A DNA stretch of 64,000 nucleotides, from contig OX637794.1 of NCBI GenBank assembly GCA_951802425.1, positions 1,054,001 through 1,118,000 of the forward strand, in the 5' to 3' direction. Below are positions 53,366-64,000 of this stretch, piece by piece. The position numbers and the translations under genes are program-made. How positions within the stretch are numbered: position 1 is the stretch's first letter; each line of letters begins with the position of its first letter. This DNA is from Clavaria fumosa. Its lineage: Eukaryota > Basidiomycota > Agaricomycetes > Agaricales > Clavariaceae. The notes beneath the pieces were generated by a model. The model made no database searches and had not been told where the DNA came from. It saw nothing but the letters and a program-made list of their open reading frames with translations.

Positions 53366-55965
53366 TAGACTTTCTGCTTGATCCAACTTCCCCTGATTCC
53401 TGTATGTAGCTGCCAGATTGGTGATACTTGACAAAGTGTCTGGGTGTTCTGGCCCAAGGATCCTCCTCCTCACTTCCATCACTTGCACTTGTAGACTCTC
53501 TGCTTGATCCAACTTCCCCTGATTCCAGTATGTAGCTGCCAGATTGGCAATACTTTCCAAAGTGTCTGGGTGTTCTGGCCCAAAGATCCTTTTCCTCACT
53601 TCCATCACTTGCACTTCTAGACTCTCTGCTTGATCCAACTTCCCCTGATTCCAGTATGTGGCTGCCAGATTGGCAATACTTTCCAAAGTGTCTGGGTGTT
53701 CTGGCCCAAGTATCCTCTTCCTCACTTCCACCACTTGCACTTCTAGACTCTCTGCTTGATCCAGCTTCCCCTGATTCCTGTATGTGGCTGCCAGATTGGC
53801 AATACTTGACAAAGTGTCTGGGTGTTCTGGCCCAAGGATCCTTTTCCTCACTTCCATCACTTGCACTGCTAGACTCTCTGCTTGATCCAACTTCCCCTGA
53901 TTCCAGTATGTGGCTGCCAGATTGGCAATACTTTCCAAAGTGTCTGGGTGTTCTGGCCCAAGTATCCTCTTCCTCACTTCCACCACTTGCACTTCTAGAC
54001 TCTCTGCTTGATCCAACTTCCCCTGATTCCTGTATGTAGCTGCCAGATTGGCAATACTTTTCAAAGTGTCTGGGTGTTCTGGCCCAAGTATCCTCTTCCT
54101 CACTTCCACCACTTGCACTTCTAGACTCTCTGCTTGATTCAATTTCCCCTGATCCCTGTATGTGGCTGCCAGAATGGCAATACTTTCCAAAGTGTCTGGG
54201 TGTTCTGGCCCAAGTATCCTCTTCCTCACTTCCACCACTTGCACTTCTAGACTCTCTGCTTGATCCAGCTTCCCCTGATTCCTGTATGTGACTGCCAGAA
54301 TGGCAATACTTTCCAAAGTGTCTGGGTGTTCTGGCCCAAGTATCCTCTTCCTCACTTCCATCACTTGCACTGCTAGACTCTCTGCTTGATCCAACTTCCC
54401 CTGACCCCAGTATGTGACTGCCAGATTGGCAATACTTGACAAAGTGTCTGGGTGTTTTGCCCCAAGGATCCTATTGCACATATGCCTTGCATGCATATAA
54501 TGTGTTGCTGCTTCCTTGTAATAACTATTCACAAAGTACACCAATCCTAAACTACTCTCTTCCAGAATACCCTTTTCTTCATCAATCATCTGTGTGGTAA
54601 TGTTCACAGCTTTGCAATGTCCCTCATTTTTAAAAATGTGTTGCATGAGTAACTTGCAATATCTGTAGTCCCCAGCAGTCCTTGGCCTTGTGATTGAATG
54701 ACACAGCATTCTCCTTGTCATAAGACAACTTATCTGCTGGTCCATCCTTGACAATCTATCCCAGCTCCACAAGTGCACCAATGGGTGCATAGAGTAGATA
54801 TTGCCTTCCAGACTCTTGATAAGGGAAAATGATAACAAGATGGCAATCCCTTCCCTCAGCCAAGCATTATCCCATTTGCCTTCCTTGTTTATTTGTAGCA
54901 ATGTAGCATGAAAATTTGAAAATGCTTCTGATACATGTCTCCTTTGCTTTCTGCCCCTGGATATAGAGGAGACCACCCTCTGGACCAGCTTGACTTCTTT
55001 GGCTCTCCTATCAGTCACTGAATTGACTGCTGCTCTTTGGAATATCTCTTCTGATATACTTTCATGATGAAGTGAAGAAAATATTTGTAGCAGGAGGATG
55101 GCACTCTTGGCAGCCTGGAGATTCTTGCTGTTTTCTTGTCCTGCAGCTCTGGCTGCTATGGCTTGGAATGACAGGTCCCATGTCCCATACACTGCCTGAC
55201 CATAGTTTGATGCTCCCCTGAATGATGGATGTGCTAGCAGATCATGGTGATGTTGCTGATATTTCCCAAGGTATTCACCAAGTTCACAGAGACCAGAAGC
55301 AATATATGCTCCAGCTTGGTCAACTGCCAAAGGCAAACAGCATAATCCAGCCACAACAGGCTGAGAGGTGTTCCTCAATGATTCAGCAAATTCATCAAGG
55401 CATGCAGCCTTCAATAGTAAAGATATTGCTTCCTGCTCCTCCATCTTCTCAACCTCCTCCCATGCCTGAGGATGCACAGTGCGGCGCACATCTGGATTTC
55501 TGCTTGTGATCAACAAGTTTCCATGACTGCCTCTGGGAGTGAACTTGGAGAGCATGTCAAGATCACTTGCATTGTCGAATACAAGTATCCAGTTCTCCTT
55601 GGCAGTGTAAGACAGCCACAGGAGCACAGACTCCACAGAGCTTTGTACTCCGCATGACCGAGCAGCAGGGACTTCTGCAATGTCTTTGACGCTTTGCTCA
55701 GCAGTCTCGTTGTTGGTCGCATCAATCCAAAACACTTCCCAGAACCTGGCAGGATTGGTGAGATTGACAGAACCAGTGCCGGAGCAGACCAGACTCACAA
55801 ATCCCTGTTCTGTTCAACAAATCTCAAACAAATCTGAGTCTTCCCCGCACCACCCATTCCATATAGCAGAAATTGTTTCTGGCACTCGATCGGCATGCTG
55901 AAGTGATCTCGGAGTCTGTCTAGATAGCCTTCACGCCCAGTGAAGAGAGGACTGGACGGAGGCAT
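53315..55965 (-). CDS. NB-ARC-TPR STAND/NLR-like protein, 9 TPR units (copy 2)
   Basis: Predicted 865 residues; exons 55799-55965 and 53315-55745, intron 55746-55798 as in copy 1. The NB-ARC part equals that of copy 1 (GMGGAGKT, WILVFDNASD, GLCCLPLA, SMHPLVH). The TPR array has nine 42-residue units against three in copy 1; the six extra units (756 bp) are in frame and nearly identical, varying mainly at the positions after HPDTL (E/S/K), in the IAN/IAI triplet and at TYR/TYW. These are plausible ligand-facing sites. About 53001-55481 contains no CpG that I could find, yet no stop has arisen in the frame before the LTR. Same foreign C-terminal tail as copy 1. Same caveat on the N-terminus. 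Confidence 0.87.
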
Positions 55966-56167
55966 CAAGCGGTATGGAGTCCTTGGCTGTAATTGTTTGG
56001 GAACATTGGCAGCAGCCTGATCTACGTTTCAGGTGAGAAACGGACTTGTATGATTCTACGTATATGATATTGTTCCTACTCACTGTAAATGGTGTAAGTA
56101 TTGATTGTTCTGTTATCAACGATGCTGAGGTTATTACTACCAACATCGCCGCCGCGACCAGTTGCAC
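55966..56167 (-). pseudogene. Frameshifted N-terminal extension of the NLR gene (copy 2)
   Basis: Same 5-bp loss and frame change (SHLKRR) as at 8647-8848. Confidence 0.65.
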
Positions 56168-57848
56168 TGGACGTATCTAGAGAGAAGAATCAATATCATG
56201 CGGCACGAGACCATGCAGGCTACTCACTGATTGTTGCGAAACTGAAGTCTTGACTCATGATATGGCCAACGGTGAAGAGGAGGGTCTTATCGATGCCAAT
56301 CAGCACTCGTCTGCTGCGCAGTTGCCCTTGCTGTATGTCACGTGCTCATTCACGGCAATGGCCGTGATCCTCGTCCGCCTCCTCTTGTTCGAGACCTTTG
56401 TTCTTCTCTTACCAGCCGCATCCGAGGATCCCCCAGCGCTCTACGGATTGTCGTAGGACTGCTTTGGGATCTCCGCTAGTACCTGCGAGCAAGAGCGGCG
56501 GGAAGAGGAAACCACTTGGGGGACCATTCGCGCCTTCCTTTGAGCCTCCTCCTGGCGCCTCATACTCATCTCTCAGGGCGCCCCTTGGGTCTCGAACCAA
56601 CCCCCTCCCATGGGACCTCCTGGTGAGACACCGACTTCGGGCGAGGCTCCGACGCTGGCCCTTCCCACTCCTTCACGCTCTGCCCCACTGTCCGCAATGC
56701 CCACGCCGCACAGGCCCCGTGGTCGGGTTTGGCGCCGCCGCTCGCCCCAGCCTTTGGTGATGCGGAGGCATCACAAACACTCTCCACTCCATCTGTGTCC
56801 ACACGTGTCGGGGTCGCACTATCTCCTTCCACCTCCGGGTTGGATTTGAATGAGAAGCCTGGACTGTTCCTACCTTCAATTGCGCCCACTCTTAGCATGG
56901 ACTAGGTGCTCAGTCACCGATCTTCGCAGGAATCATGACACTTGCTGTCAAGCAGCTTGTGCAGTTACACCTGCCTCACACGGGCCTTCCTCTGCCCTGG
57001 CTGTTCCATTCCCTGGGATGCTCTTTTTAACGCTGACGGCGACTTTCGGATCATTTCTTGTTATCGATCTCATTCATCTACCATCAGTGACCCTGACCAC
57101 ATCCGTAACTCCAGTAGCTAAAGGTTGAGAATTAGCTTGACTCGATAACAGCGCAACTCCCGTAGCCCACACTCATGGATATGTCTGTCAGTAACGCATC
57201 GGCTCTCTTCGAGGAGTTAGGCTCGAGGCATGGGCTCCTCGGATCACTGTCACATTGACAATGCGGCTCCACGCTACAATGTCGCCTCCGCGTCTGTGCG
57301 GCCCCTCGGTTTACGCATAACTGCGCGAGCGTTGGCGCACATCCACACGCCCCTTCTGCGACCCTGTTACCAGCAATCAAGTGTGTCGTGCCCACTTGTG
57401 GAACAACAACCCCGTCGCACAAGGAACGCATGAAATTTGCCGTGCTTTGGTCCAAAGCAAAGTGCTGAAGAAGACCATATCTTTACCATGATCAATAGGT
57501 GCCCAGACATAGACCTGTCGTTGAGTAATCTCCGCAACCGGGGCGTTCCGGTAACTCGAGTTGTGTTCTGCGGAGGGAGCGAAGCCCATGGAGCGTGTGC
57601 AGCATCAGAATATTTAGAGGGCATTGGTGTAAGGTTTTTGCCAATAAAATGACTGGGATCTCAAATTATGTACAAAAGAAAGTTCGCTCTACCACTATAG
57701 AACAAAAACGTGTGTTGAAAGGCTCGCAGTGGGAGATGTCACATTTGTGACACTCCATGGCCTCGACGCGAACTGCCTCCGGCGGTTCCGTCACTGACTC
57801 GCGTCCTGTAAGTTCCTCTTCTCCTCTGTACGACCACCATCTCACCAG
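56168..57848. other. Decayed block with Pro/Ser-rich module (copy 2)
   Basis: Counterpart of 8849-10528. Near-identical to about 56960, then increasing indels (e.g. loss of GGTGC-type words near 56970). No intact gene. Confidence 0.5.
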
Positions 57849-58290
57849 TCAAAGCCAACCGCAATGCCCGCCGTAGCATGGCTCAGTGCCAAGTTCTTGA
57901 ACCGCCACCGTCACAAGGCGGATAACCTCGAACAGCTCAAACACTCGTTCGAGAACCAAACAAATCTGAGTCTTCCCTGCACCCCCCATTCCATATAGAA
58001 GAAATCGTCTCTGGCACTCCACCGGCATGCTGAAGTGATCTCGGAGTCTGTCTAGATAGCCTTCACGCCCAGTGAAGAGAGGACTGGACGGAGGCATCAA
58101 GCGGTATGGAGTCCTTGGCTGTAATTGTTTGGGCACATTGGCAGCAGCCTGATCTACGTTTCAGGTGAGATGCGGACTTGAATGATCCCATGTATTTGAT
58201 CTCATTCCTACTCACTGTAAATGTAGGTATTGATTGTTCTGTTATCGACAAGGTTATGACTAGCGACATCGCCGCCGCGACCAGTTGCAC
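57849..58290 (-). pseudogene. Truncated NLR paralogue (copy 2)
   Basis: Keeps SPLFTGREGYLDRLRDHF and P-loop GMGGAGKTQIC, then diverges into VLERVFELFEV as in copy 1. Unlike copy 1 its N-terminal part (from 58290, MQLVAAAMSLVITLSITEQ) carries the SHLKRR frame change, matching the complete genes and suggesting sequence exchange among paralogues. Confidence 0.78.
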
Positions 58291-59255
58291 TAGACCTATC
58301 TAGAGAAGAGTCAATGTCGTGCGGCACGAGACCACGCAAGCCACTCACTGATTGTTGCGAAACTGAAGTCTTGGCTCATGATATGGCCAACGATGACGAG
58401 GAGGGTGTTATCGAGGAGGGTGTTATCGATGCCAAGCAGTGCTGGTCTGCACCCTTTGCTGTATATCACATGCTCGTTTACAGCGGCCTCCCGCTCGTTT
58501 AACGCAGACGTTAATGGCTATGTCCTCGCCGCCCCCTCTTCTTCGAGACCCGCCGCGTCTTTCTTTTTCTTGCTAGACGAAACAATGGATGTAATCTTGA
58601 TTTGACTCGCGGTGCGCTTCGCTCTTGCTGTCAGAAACATCCTGCTAGGACATTGATCGATCACTGTCAGCCTGTCACGCACGCACAATCACGACCCGAT
58701 TTTCGCTCGCTTGACGCGTTGTTTGGCCAAGTCGCTGTTGTTGTTGTCTTTGGCGTTGACGGTAGTGTCATGACCTGGTCGCTGGACGCCTCAGATTACC
58801 TATACAACCACCCGCCCATGCGAGACGCAGCCAACAAAAGCGCCCTCTCGTCATATACCTCGGCCTCGTAATGCTTGTCATCGCCCTCGTCCCATTCTTC
58901 ACCCATCATCGATGCCCTCCCGCACCCTTCCTGTCGCCAGACACTGGAAAGCTGTCCACGCCGCCCTACCAGTCCATGTCATCGTTGCCCCACCGGCTCC
59001 CCGCGACAAAACCAGTCTCACGCGCTCCGAGCTGCGCAGACACCATGAGAAGCGAATATGTCGCTAGGAGTGCAAGAAGAGGTTCGAGCTGGTCTGTCGT
59101 TAAGGGCGTCAGGGAATGTTAAACGACAAAACACTACACGAGCGTAGCACTGCGTCCTGTATTATTTTATTTTTATTCGCTGGAAGCGGTAAATCAATGC
59201 ATAGTATCTCCATGCACGACATGAGCGACGAGCGACAACATTGAACGATAAATGC
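58291..59255. other. Decayed block upstream of the NLR fragment (copy 2)
   Basis: Counterpart of 10985-11955, with the same two short plus-strand frames (58602-59122). The right end, including an AT-rich AATAAAAATAAAATAATA run (minus strand), is the 3' flank of the Lcp5-like pseudogene. Confidence 0.5.
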
Positions 59256-60146
59256 CTATGCCTTCGCCGCTCGCTTTTCCTTCGACAACTTCTTGTCGAC
59301 AAACTTGGTTGCCTTCTCGAATCTCCCCTTCTTTTCATCCCTGCCAACCTCAGCTTCGAACGCCTCTTCTCCTGTTCTTCGTCGACTCCTCTCCAGCGCA
59401 CCTTCCTTCTTTCTCTGCGCCCTCAACTCCTGATATCCGTCCACAAGGAGATCCTTCTTCGACTTGCCCGCTTCCTTCAACAAATCCGCAAATTCTCCGT
59501 CAAGCCCTCCACCCCTCTTGCCCCTTCCAGCACCCAAACTGCCCCTAAAGCTAAGGCCTCCTCCCTCACCCAGCAGCGCATGTCACGCTTCTTCACTACT
59601 AGACGCGTGAAATTCTCCTCCTCAAACTCCGTGTAGCGCCGCACTGCACGGTCGCGCCCTGAGTCAAGCGCGGGGGCTGACTCGATCCCGATGCTAGCTT
59701 CCAGGTACAGCCGTGTAAGGTCATTGTTGCAATAGCGAGGCAAGCGCAGAGGGCACGGGTCGCCCCTTGGATCTGCCCTTGGAACTCGTGCCAGTTTAAG
59801 CCATCGAGGCCAACTCGGGAGGGGTGGTAGATCTCGTCGTCGGGGAAACAGCCGACGTCGTTGGCGATAGAATGGGCATTGGAAGGTGGGAGCTTCGCTT
59901 TGTTTTCCCATTTCATCAGGCTCGGCATTTCCATCGCCCTCATCGGCATTGATGAAATTTTGTGGGTTTGGTCTGAACACGAGCGGATCTGTGAGCAATG
60001 AATGCTTCGTTAGCATGTACAGATAAAGGTTGAAAATGAGGCACTAACCTTCCACAATGCTCGACTTATCCCCTGCGTTTTCATTTTGCGCCGCCTCGAC
60101 GAGTTTTTCAATTTGGTAGCGCAGCCTTTCTTTTGTGGCTTTAACC
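59256..60146 (-). pseudogene. Lcp5/neuroguidin-like gene remnant (Sas10/Utp3/C1D family)
   Basis: Upstream exon 60049-60146 reads KATKERLRYQIEKLVEAAQN and ends SSIVE. A 60-bp intron (59989-60048, GTTAGT...CAG) joins it to DPLVFRPNPQNF, the hallmark motif of Lcp5/neuroguidin. Further on: DEIYHPSRVG (in another frame), TEFEEENFTRL, EEALALG, then after a frame change near 59540 RGKRGGGLDGEFADLLKEAG and a basic C-terminal tail KKLSKEKRAAKA, stop 59256. Lcp5 proteins assist U3 snoRNP-dependent 18S rRNA processing in the nucleolus. The first part of the gene is missing and at least two frame breaks exist, so this is a dead duplicate; the working gene must be elsewhere. Confidence 0.8.
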
Positions 60147-61290
60147 TTTCAAGGACAACTTTACCCTCTCTCTACGCATGCGTCGACGGGGTCTCTGGCC
60201 TGGACGCCACGCGCGGAGCGGTTAGACAAGTTGAAGGGGCGAGTGATCCGCGAGTGCCGTAGAGGGGAAGACACGGTGCACAACGAGCAGTGTGAGAGCA
60301 TGGATGTAGGAGAGCAAAGTGTACGACTTCATAGAGAGGAGAGAAATGCCGTCTTGCATGGATGCATCTCGCCCTGTGCGTGATCGTGAGGAATGGCAGA
60401 CAGCGAAAATTTTGAACAACGGACACACTTTTTCACTGACAGTCTGGATGGCATGCCATGTGGACGATAGACTAGTAGTCATTTTGTCCAGAAGAGTGCG
60501 GAGTTAGTTGGACAGTATCTGTCATCTGCAACATGGAACATGATGAGCTCGATGAATGGGTCAACAACAACCATAGGAGGGTCAGCTAACGGTATTCTAG
60601 GCCGCCGCTCGTACTGAGCGTAATGCATTGCATCAAGAAAGAGCACTCAGAGCCCAGTGCGTTTCATCGGGAAATTGAAGGCAAGGCATGGGGGACCCAC
60701 CACCATTGTTGTCGTTGACAGCGAGGGCGAGGCCGAATTGTTGACGCACCACCGCTCGGTAAATTGTCAGGATCATTTTATGTATTCCAGTCCGTATATT
60801 GCAAACTACGGCAGATATTGCTCTTCAGTGACAGTGTTGACTCATGAAGTGTCAATAGAGGAATGGTTAAAGAAGGGTGGTCAAAGTAGGCTCGCGCGTG
60901 TCGATACGATACTCGACTATTACTCGTGTTGATACGATACTCGACTATTACTCGTGTTGATACGATACTCGACTATTACTCGTGCTCGTGTTTGTGCTTG
61001 AGCGACTTGAACTTGTCCTCTGCTTTAGTCGCCAAGATCATCAAACTTTTAGGTTTTCAAAACTTTTGAGTGGGATTTGAAGGAACAACGGCACATTTGC
61101 ATCTAACCAGAAATCTATGTCATTCCTAACATCCTCCTCATCCCACCCAGGTAAGACATTCCATTCATTGCGATAAATGCTCGACTTCACCACATCGCCG
61201 CTTCTTTAAGGATTGGTCCATGTCAACATTCTCGGCGTGGAGAAGCCTCTCTAGGGTTGTGGATATGGCGGCGTCAAAGGTCACATTGCG
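60147..61290. other. Copy-2-specific sequence without a recognised gene
   Basis: Absent from copy 1. No supported coding region. Contains the 28-bp minisatellite. The right edge (CTTCATGGCCTTAAAGGAAG) rejoins homology with copy 1 at 12116. Confidence 0.5.
60903..60986. repeat. 28-bp minisatellite, three units
   Basis: GATACGATACTCGACTATTA... repeated at 60903, 60931 and 60959, virtually identical, so young. Confidence 0.9.
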
Positions 61291-62010
61291 ATCTTCATGG
61301 CCTTAAAGGAAGACGAAACCGCGCTTGGGGGAGCCATTCGCGCCTGGGGAATCGTCTCCCCGGGCATCGCCCCTGGACTTTCCCTTTGAGCTTCCCTCCT
61401 GGTACTTTCCCCACATCTCTTAGGACGCCCCCTCAGGTCTCGAACCAACCTCCTCCCATGGAGCCTCCCAGTGAGGCTCCGACGCTGGCCCTTCCAGCTC
61501 CCTCAGGCTCTGCCCCACTGTCAACAGTGCAACCCACTCCGTCTCCAGCCGCGCAGTCCCCGTGTTCGGATTTCGCTCGCCCCAGCCCCTGGTGATGCGG
61601 AGGCATCACAAGCACTCTCCACCCCATCTGTGTCCACGCGTCGGGGTCGCGCTGCCTCCTTCCACCTGGATTCAAATGAGAGGCCTGCGCCGTTCCTACC
61701 TTCAATTGCGCCCACTCTTACCATGGACTAGGTGCTCAGTTACCGATCTTCGCAGGAGCCATAACACATGCTGTCGAGCGGCTTGGACAGTTACAGGCGC
61801 GCCTGTCGTTTTCCCTGCGCACCTGAATCCGCCTGGGCCTTCCTCTGCCTTGGCTATTCCACTTTCCGAGATGCTCTATTCAACCTTGAAGGCGACTTGT
61901 TATCTATCCGTTTCGTTTATCTACCGTCAACTGCAACTCTGACCACATCCACAACCCCAGTTGCTAAAGGTTGGCGATTAGCTTGTCGACGAAAGCGCAA
62001 CCCCTACGCC
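61291..62010. other. Second Pro/Ser-rich degenerate module (copy 2)
   Basis: Counterpart of 12115-12860. The frame ending LPSIAPTLTMD stops here at a TAG where copy 1 has TAT, so copies decay independently. Confidence 0.45.
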
Positions 62011-63807
62011 CCACACTTGTGGATAAGTCTGTTGGTGACACAGTGGCTCTCTTCCTGCGCCTAATCGCCGCCCACATCGAACTGGTGTCCTATGCACCGC
62101 CTGCGCCTGCGCTCCGTCTGCATTACCAATGCCGCCTGCGCCCATCCACGCCTGTACACCATCCACATCTATGCGCCCCGCTCATGCCGCCTGTGTCCCG
62201 TCCCCTACTCATGCCACCCACAACGACTGGTGCTCCATGCACCCCCCCCACACCGCCTGTGGCTAACCCACTCCACCAACACTGCCTGTGGCATCTCCAC
62301 CACGCCTCTGCGATGGCCCAAGCCCCCCACCGCGGTCACAGACCGACGGCAGGGACTTGGGCCGTTGAGTGGGCGGCGGCAGCTATGGCAGCGGGGGCGG
62401 GGGGTGGTATCCACACCACCTATGCCGCCCGTCGGCTACAAGTCTTCTCCATCGCATGCAGTGCTCGCTTCCGGTCACCCCACTACGCTTTAATGTTCCT
62501 ATGATCCGGTAGAGCACTTGATCTTGACCCCAGACGCCGATACTGTGACCAAGATCGAGACCCTTGATGAAGAAATCAGTTTGCATCTTCGTTCCTTCAG
62601 CTTATTGCTGTTGCTGAAGGAGACGACTTCTACTTACCGCAACTGTCGCTCGTGCCATGGCCCCATCGCTTGCATGGAATGCATTTCCCAATTCTAGCTT
62701 CTTTCTTCGTAAGTGTATCTAAGCCTGTCCCTACTGTCTGCTTGTTGGCATGCACACATTACCGGTTCTGACATCCAACATCGTGCCAACATTCAAGTAT
62801 TTGCCGCTGAGGGACAGCAATAGAAGCAAGAAACCAATTCACACACACATTCGGGTACGGGAATGCGGTGAGGAGCGCAGAGGGGGTGACGGTGCTGGAC
62901 AACGTCTACGGTGTTCTTGGTGAAGGCGGGGCCGTCACGTGCACCTGGGCAGAACGACCTGGTCGGGGCGCCATTTGTGGCGAATCAGCGGTGAGACGAA
63001 GCTGCAGACGGGGTTTGTGGACACGCCGGGTAGGGAGGCGTTGACGTGTGTGGTGGGACCGGCGGGGACGGAGGCGTGGCCGTTTGGTGGGTCGATATCG
63101 TCGTTGGTGAAGACTGTGCGCCCGTTGATATTGATGTTGGCGCAGTCGCAGGGGGCAAGTGGGGGGAGCGATGGCACACCACGGTGATGACGACGGCGGA
63201 GGGGACAGGTTGAGGCGATTGTTGGGGTTGGGGTGTGTCTGTGTATTCTGCGTCGGCGTCGTCGTCTGTGGTGAGTGCGTCTGCGCCTATCACGGCTGCG
63301 TCTACGTTAGTGTCTACGTCGCCGGTGGTGGGGAGGCCGCCGTACGCGCCGTCACGGTTTACTCGAGGACGTGAACGCGTGAACTCCTGCCTCTTGAGAC
63401 ATACCATTATTATCTTTTTAATAAAAATTATTGTAATAGCGGCTTCTCTTCGTCGTAGGGCATAGTTGTTGAAGCACGATTTGCGGCGGCGGCAGCATGT
63501 GGTGATGGGCGGGTGTGAGCGGAAAGTCGCGCGCACTGCGTGGGTACTACTGGTAAGGAGCTGACAGTGATGCAGTTGAACTTGAAAGGTGGTTGAACTT
63601 GAGTCGAAGTGATATCCCCGCGCGTCGATACCAGATGCCAAAACGAAAATGTGCCATTATGCCGAGGCGGAGACGTACTATGAGTACATTGCAAGTACAA
63701 GATCCAGGTGCTCAGAAAATATGAAAGAAACTACCAAGAAAACAAGCCCGACCATATGTAGTGCAGCGCTCGGGTTGGAGCGGCGTTGGAACGGGTACAA
63801 ATTTTGC
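62011..63807. other. Decayed sequence left of the membrane-protein gene (copy 2)
   Basis: Counterpart of 12861-14692. The plus frame 62939-63187 (GRTTWSGRHLWRISGETKLQ...) is open here but broken in copy 1; no domain recognised. The AT-rich stretch at 63410-63440 matches 14300-14340. Confidence 0.4.
62315..62363. repeat. Hairpin mini-repeat (copy 2)
   Basis: Same unit as 13193-13241, ends GGCCCAAG / CTTGGGCC. Confidence 0.6.
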
Positions 63808-64000
63808 TCAAACGGGTCCGCTTTCCACCTGCGTTTGGATCTTCTTAGATCTCGCAAAGGAAAAGAATCTGGAACGCTTGCGCTTCTACGCAACAACGTA
63901 TCAGAAGGGTGCTGTTTACTGAAGCCAGATTCGGGTCACATACCTCGATGGTCAAAGATGCGCCTGGCATTCCCATCACGCGTGCCCTCACTGTCGGGGG
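63808..64000 (-). CDS. Membrane-protein gene, 3' end (copy 2, cut by window edge)
   Basis: Last exon 63808-63885, intron 63886-63943, then the end of the preceding exon to the window edge. Matches 14693-14885 with an in-frame 3-bp deletion just upstream of the intron. Conservation of donor, acceptor, frame and stop suggests this second copy may also be functional; most of it lies beyond 64000. Confidence 0.7.

Larger units (their letters stand above)
46564..64000. repeat. Segmental duplication, copy 2
   Basis: Partner of 1-14885. In the first 6.2 kb the copies differ at about 0.5% of sites, essentially all CpG transitions. Beyond about 9.6 kb (56.9 kb here) small indels and other substitutions become frequent, and this copy keeps 2 kb (59256-61290) lost from copy 1. 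Confidence 0.93.

Noticed and set aside
1..64000. RIP of the ascomycete CpA type, or TpCpG-type RIP
   Set aside because: Changes are at CpG regardless of the preceding base (A, C and T all seen); no CpA to TpA excess noticed among the differences.

Overview
The window reads as a repeat-dense block of a filamentous basidiomycete genome, most likely an agaricomycete. Inferred introns are mostly 39-60 bp with GTRNGT donors, and the transposons are of kinds common in that group: Ty3/gypsy elements with FVDD-type reverse transcriptase, a chromovirus, Ty1/copia, a DIRS-type tyrosine-recombinase retroelement, a CACTA transposon and palindromic MULE-like DNA. The non-transposon genes are a STAND/NLR-type NB-ARC-TPR gene (two copies), a multi-pass membrane protein and a decayed Lcp5/neuroguidin gene.

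Layout. Bases 1-14885 and 46564-64000 are two copies of one segment. The period is 46563 bp at the left end and 49115 bp at the right end, so this looks like a long tandem duplication of which the window holds one unit plus about 17 kb of the next. Each copy carries, left to right: the right half of a transposon nest, a minus-strand NB-ARC-TPR gene (6752-8646; 53315-55965), decayed degenerate modules with a truncated NLR paralogue, and the 3' end of a membrane-protein gene. In copy 1 that last gene is complete (14693-16667). Between the copies lie a deleted CACTA element (17453-20827), minisatellites, a solo LTR, a foldback element, a 1.3 kb GGC/AAC simple-sequence block, and then the nest.

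The nest (25317-52796) can be unwrapped level by level because target-site duplications (TSDs) and reading frames are preserved. A DIRS-like element sits in an NLR-associated module. It carries a palindromic MULE-like insertion (9-bp TSD) and a copia element (TSD CCTTC). The copia carries a solo LTR, a plus-strand chromovirus 'gypsy-A' (TSD CGGGG) and an 11.1 kb minus-strand 'gypsy-B'. Gypsy-B carries a Tc1-like foldback insertion, and between its 3' LTR and pol it holds a five-exon gene on the opposite strand for a Cys-rich protein.

One theme ties the window together: loss of CpG. The substitutions I could see by eye between the two copies of the nest, about 30, are CpG transitions. All ten premature stops in the retroelement frames are TGA where an Arg CGA codon is expected. 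The C-terminal two thirds of the NB-ARC-TPR gene contains no CpG that I could find over about 1.7 kb (copy 1) and 2.5 kb (copy 2), yet stays open. Its TPR array has 3 units in one copy and 9 in the other, and in both copies it is cut by the same 162-bp solo LTR. No RNA genes, CRISPR arrays or prokaryotic features were seen.
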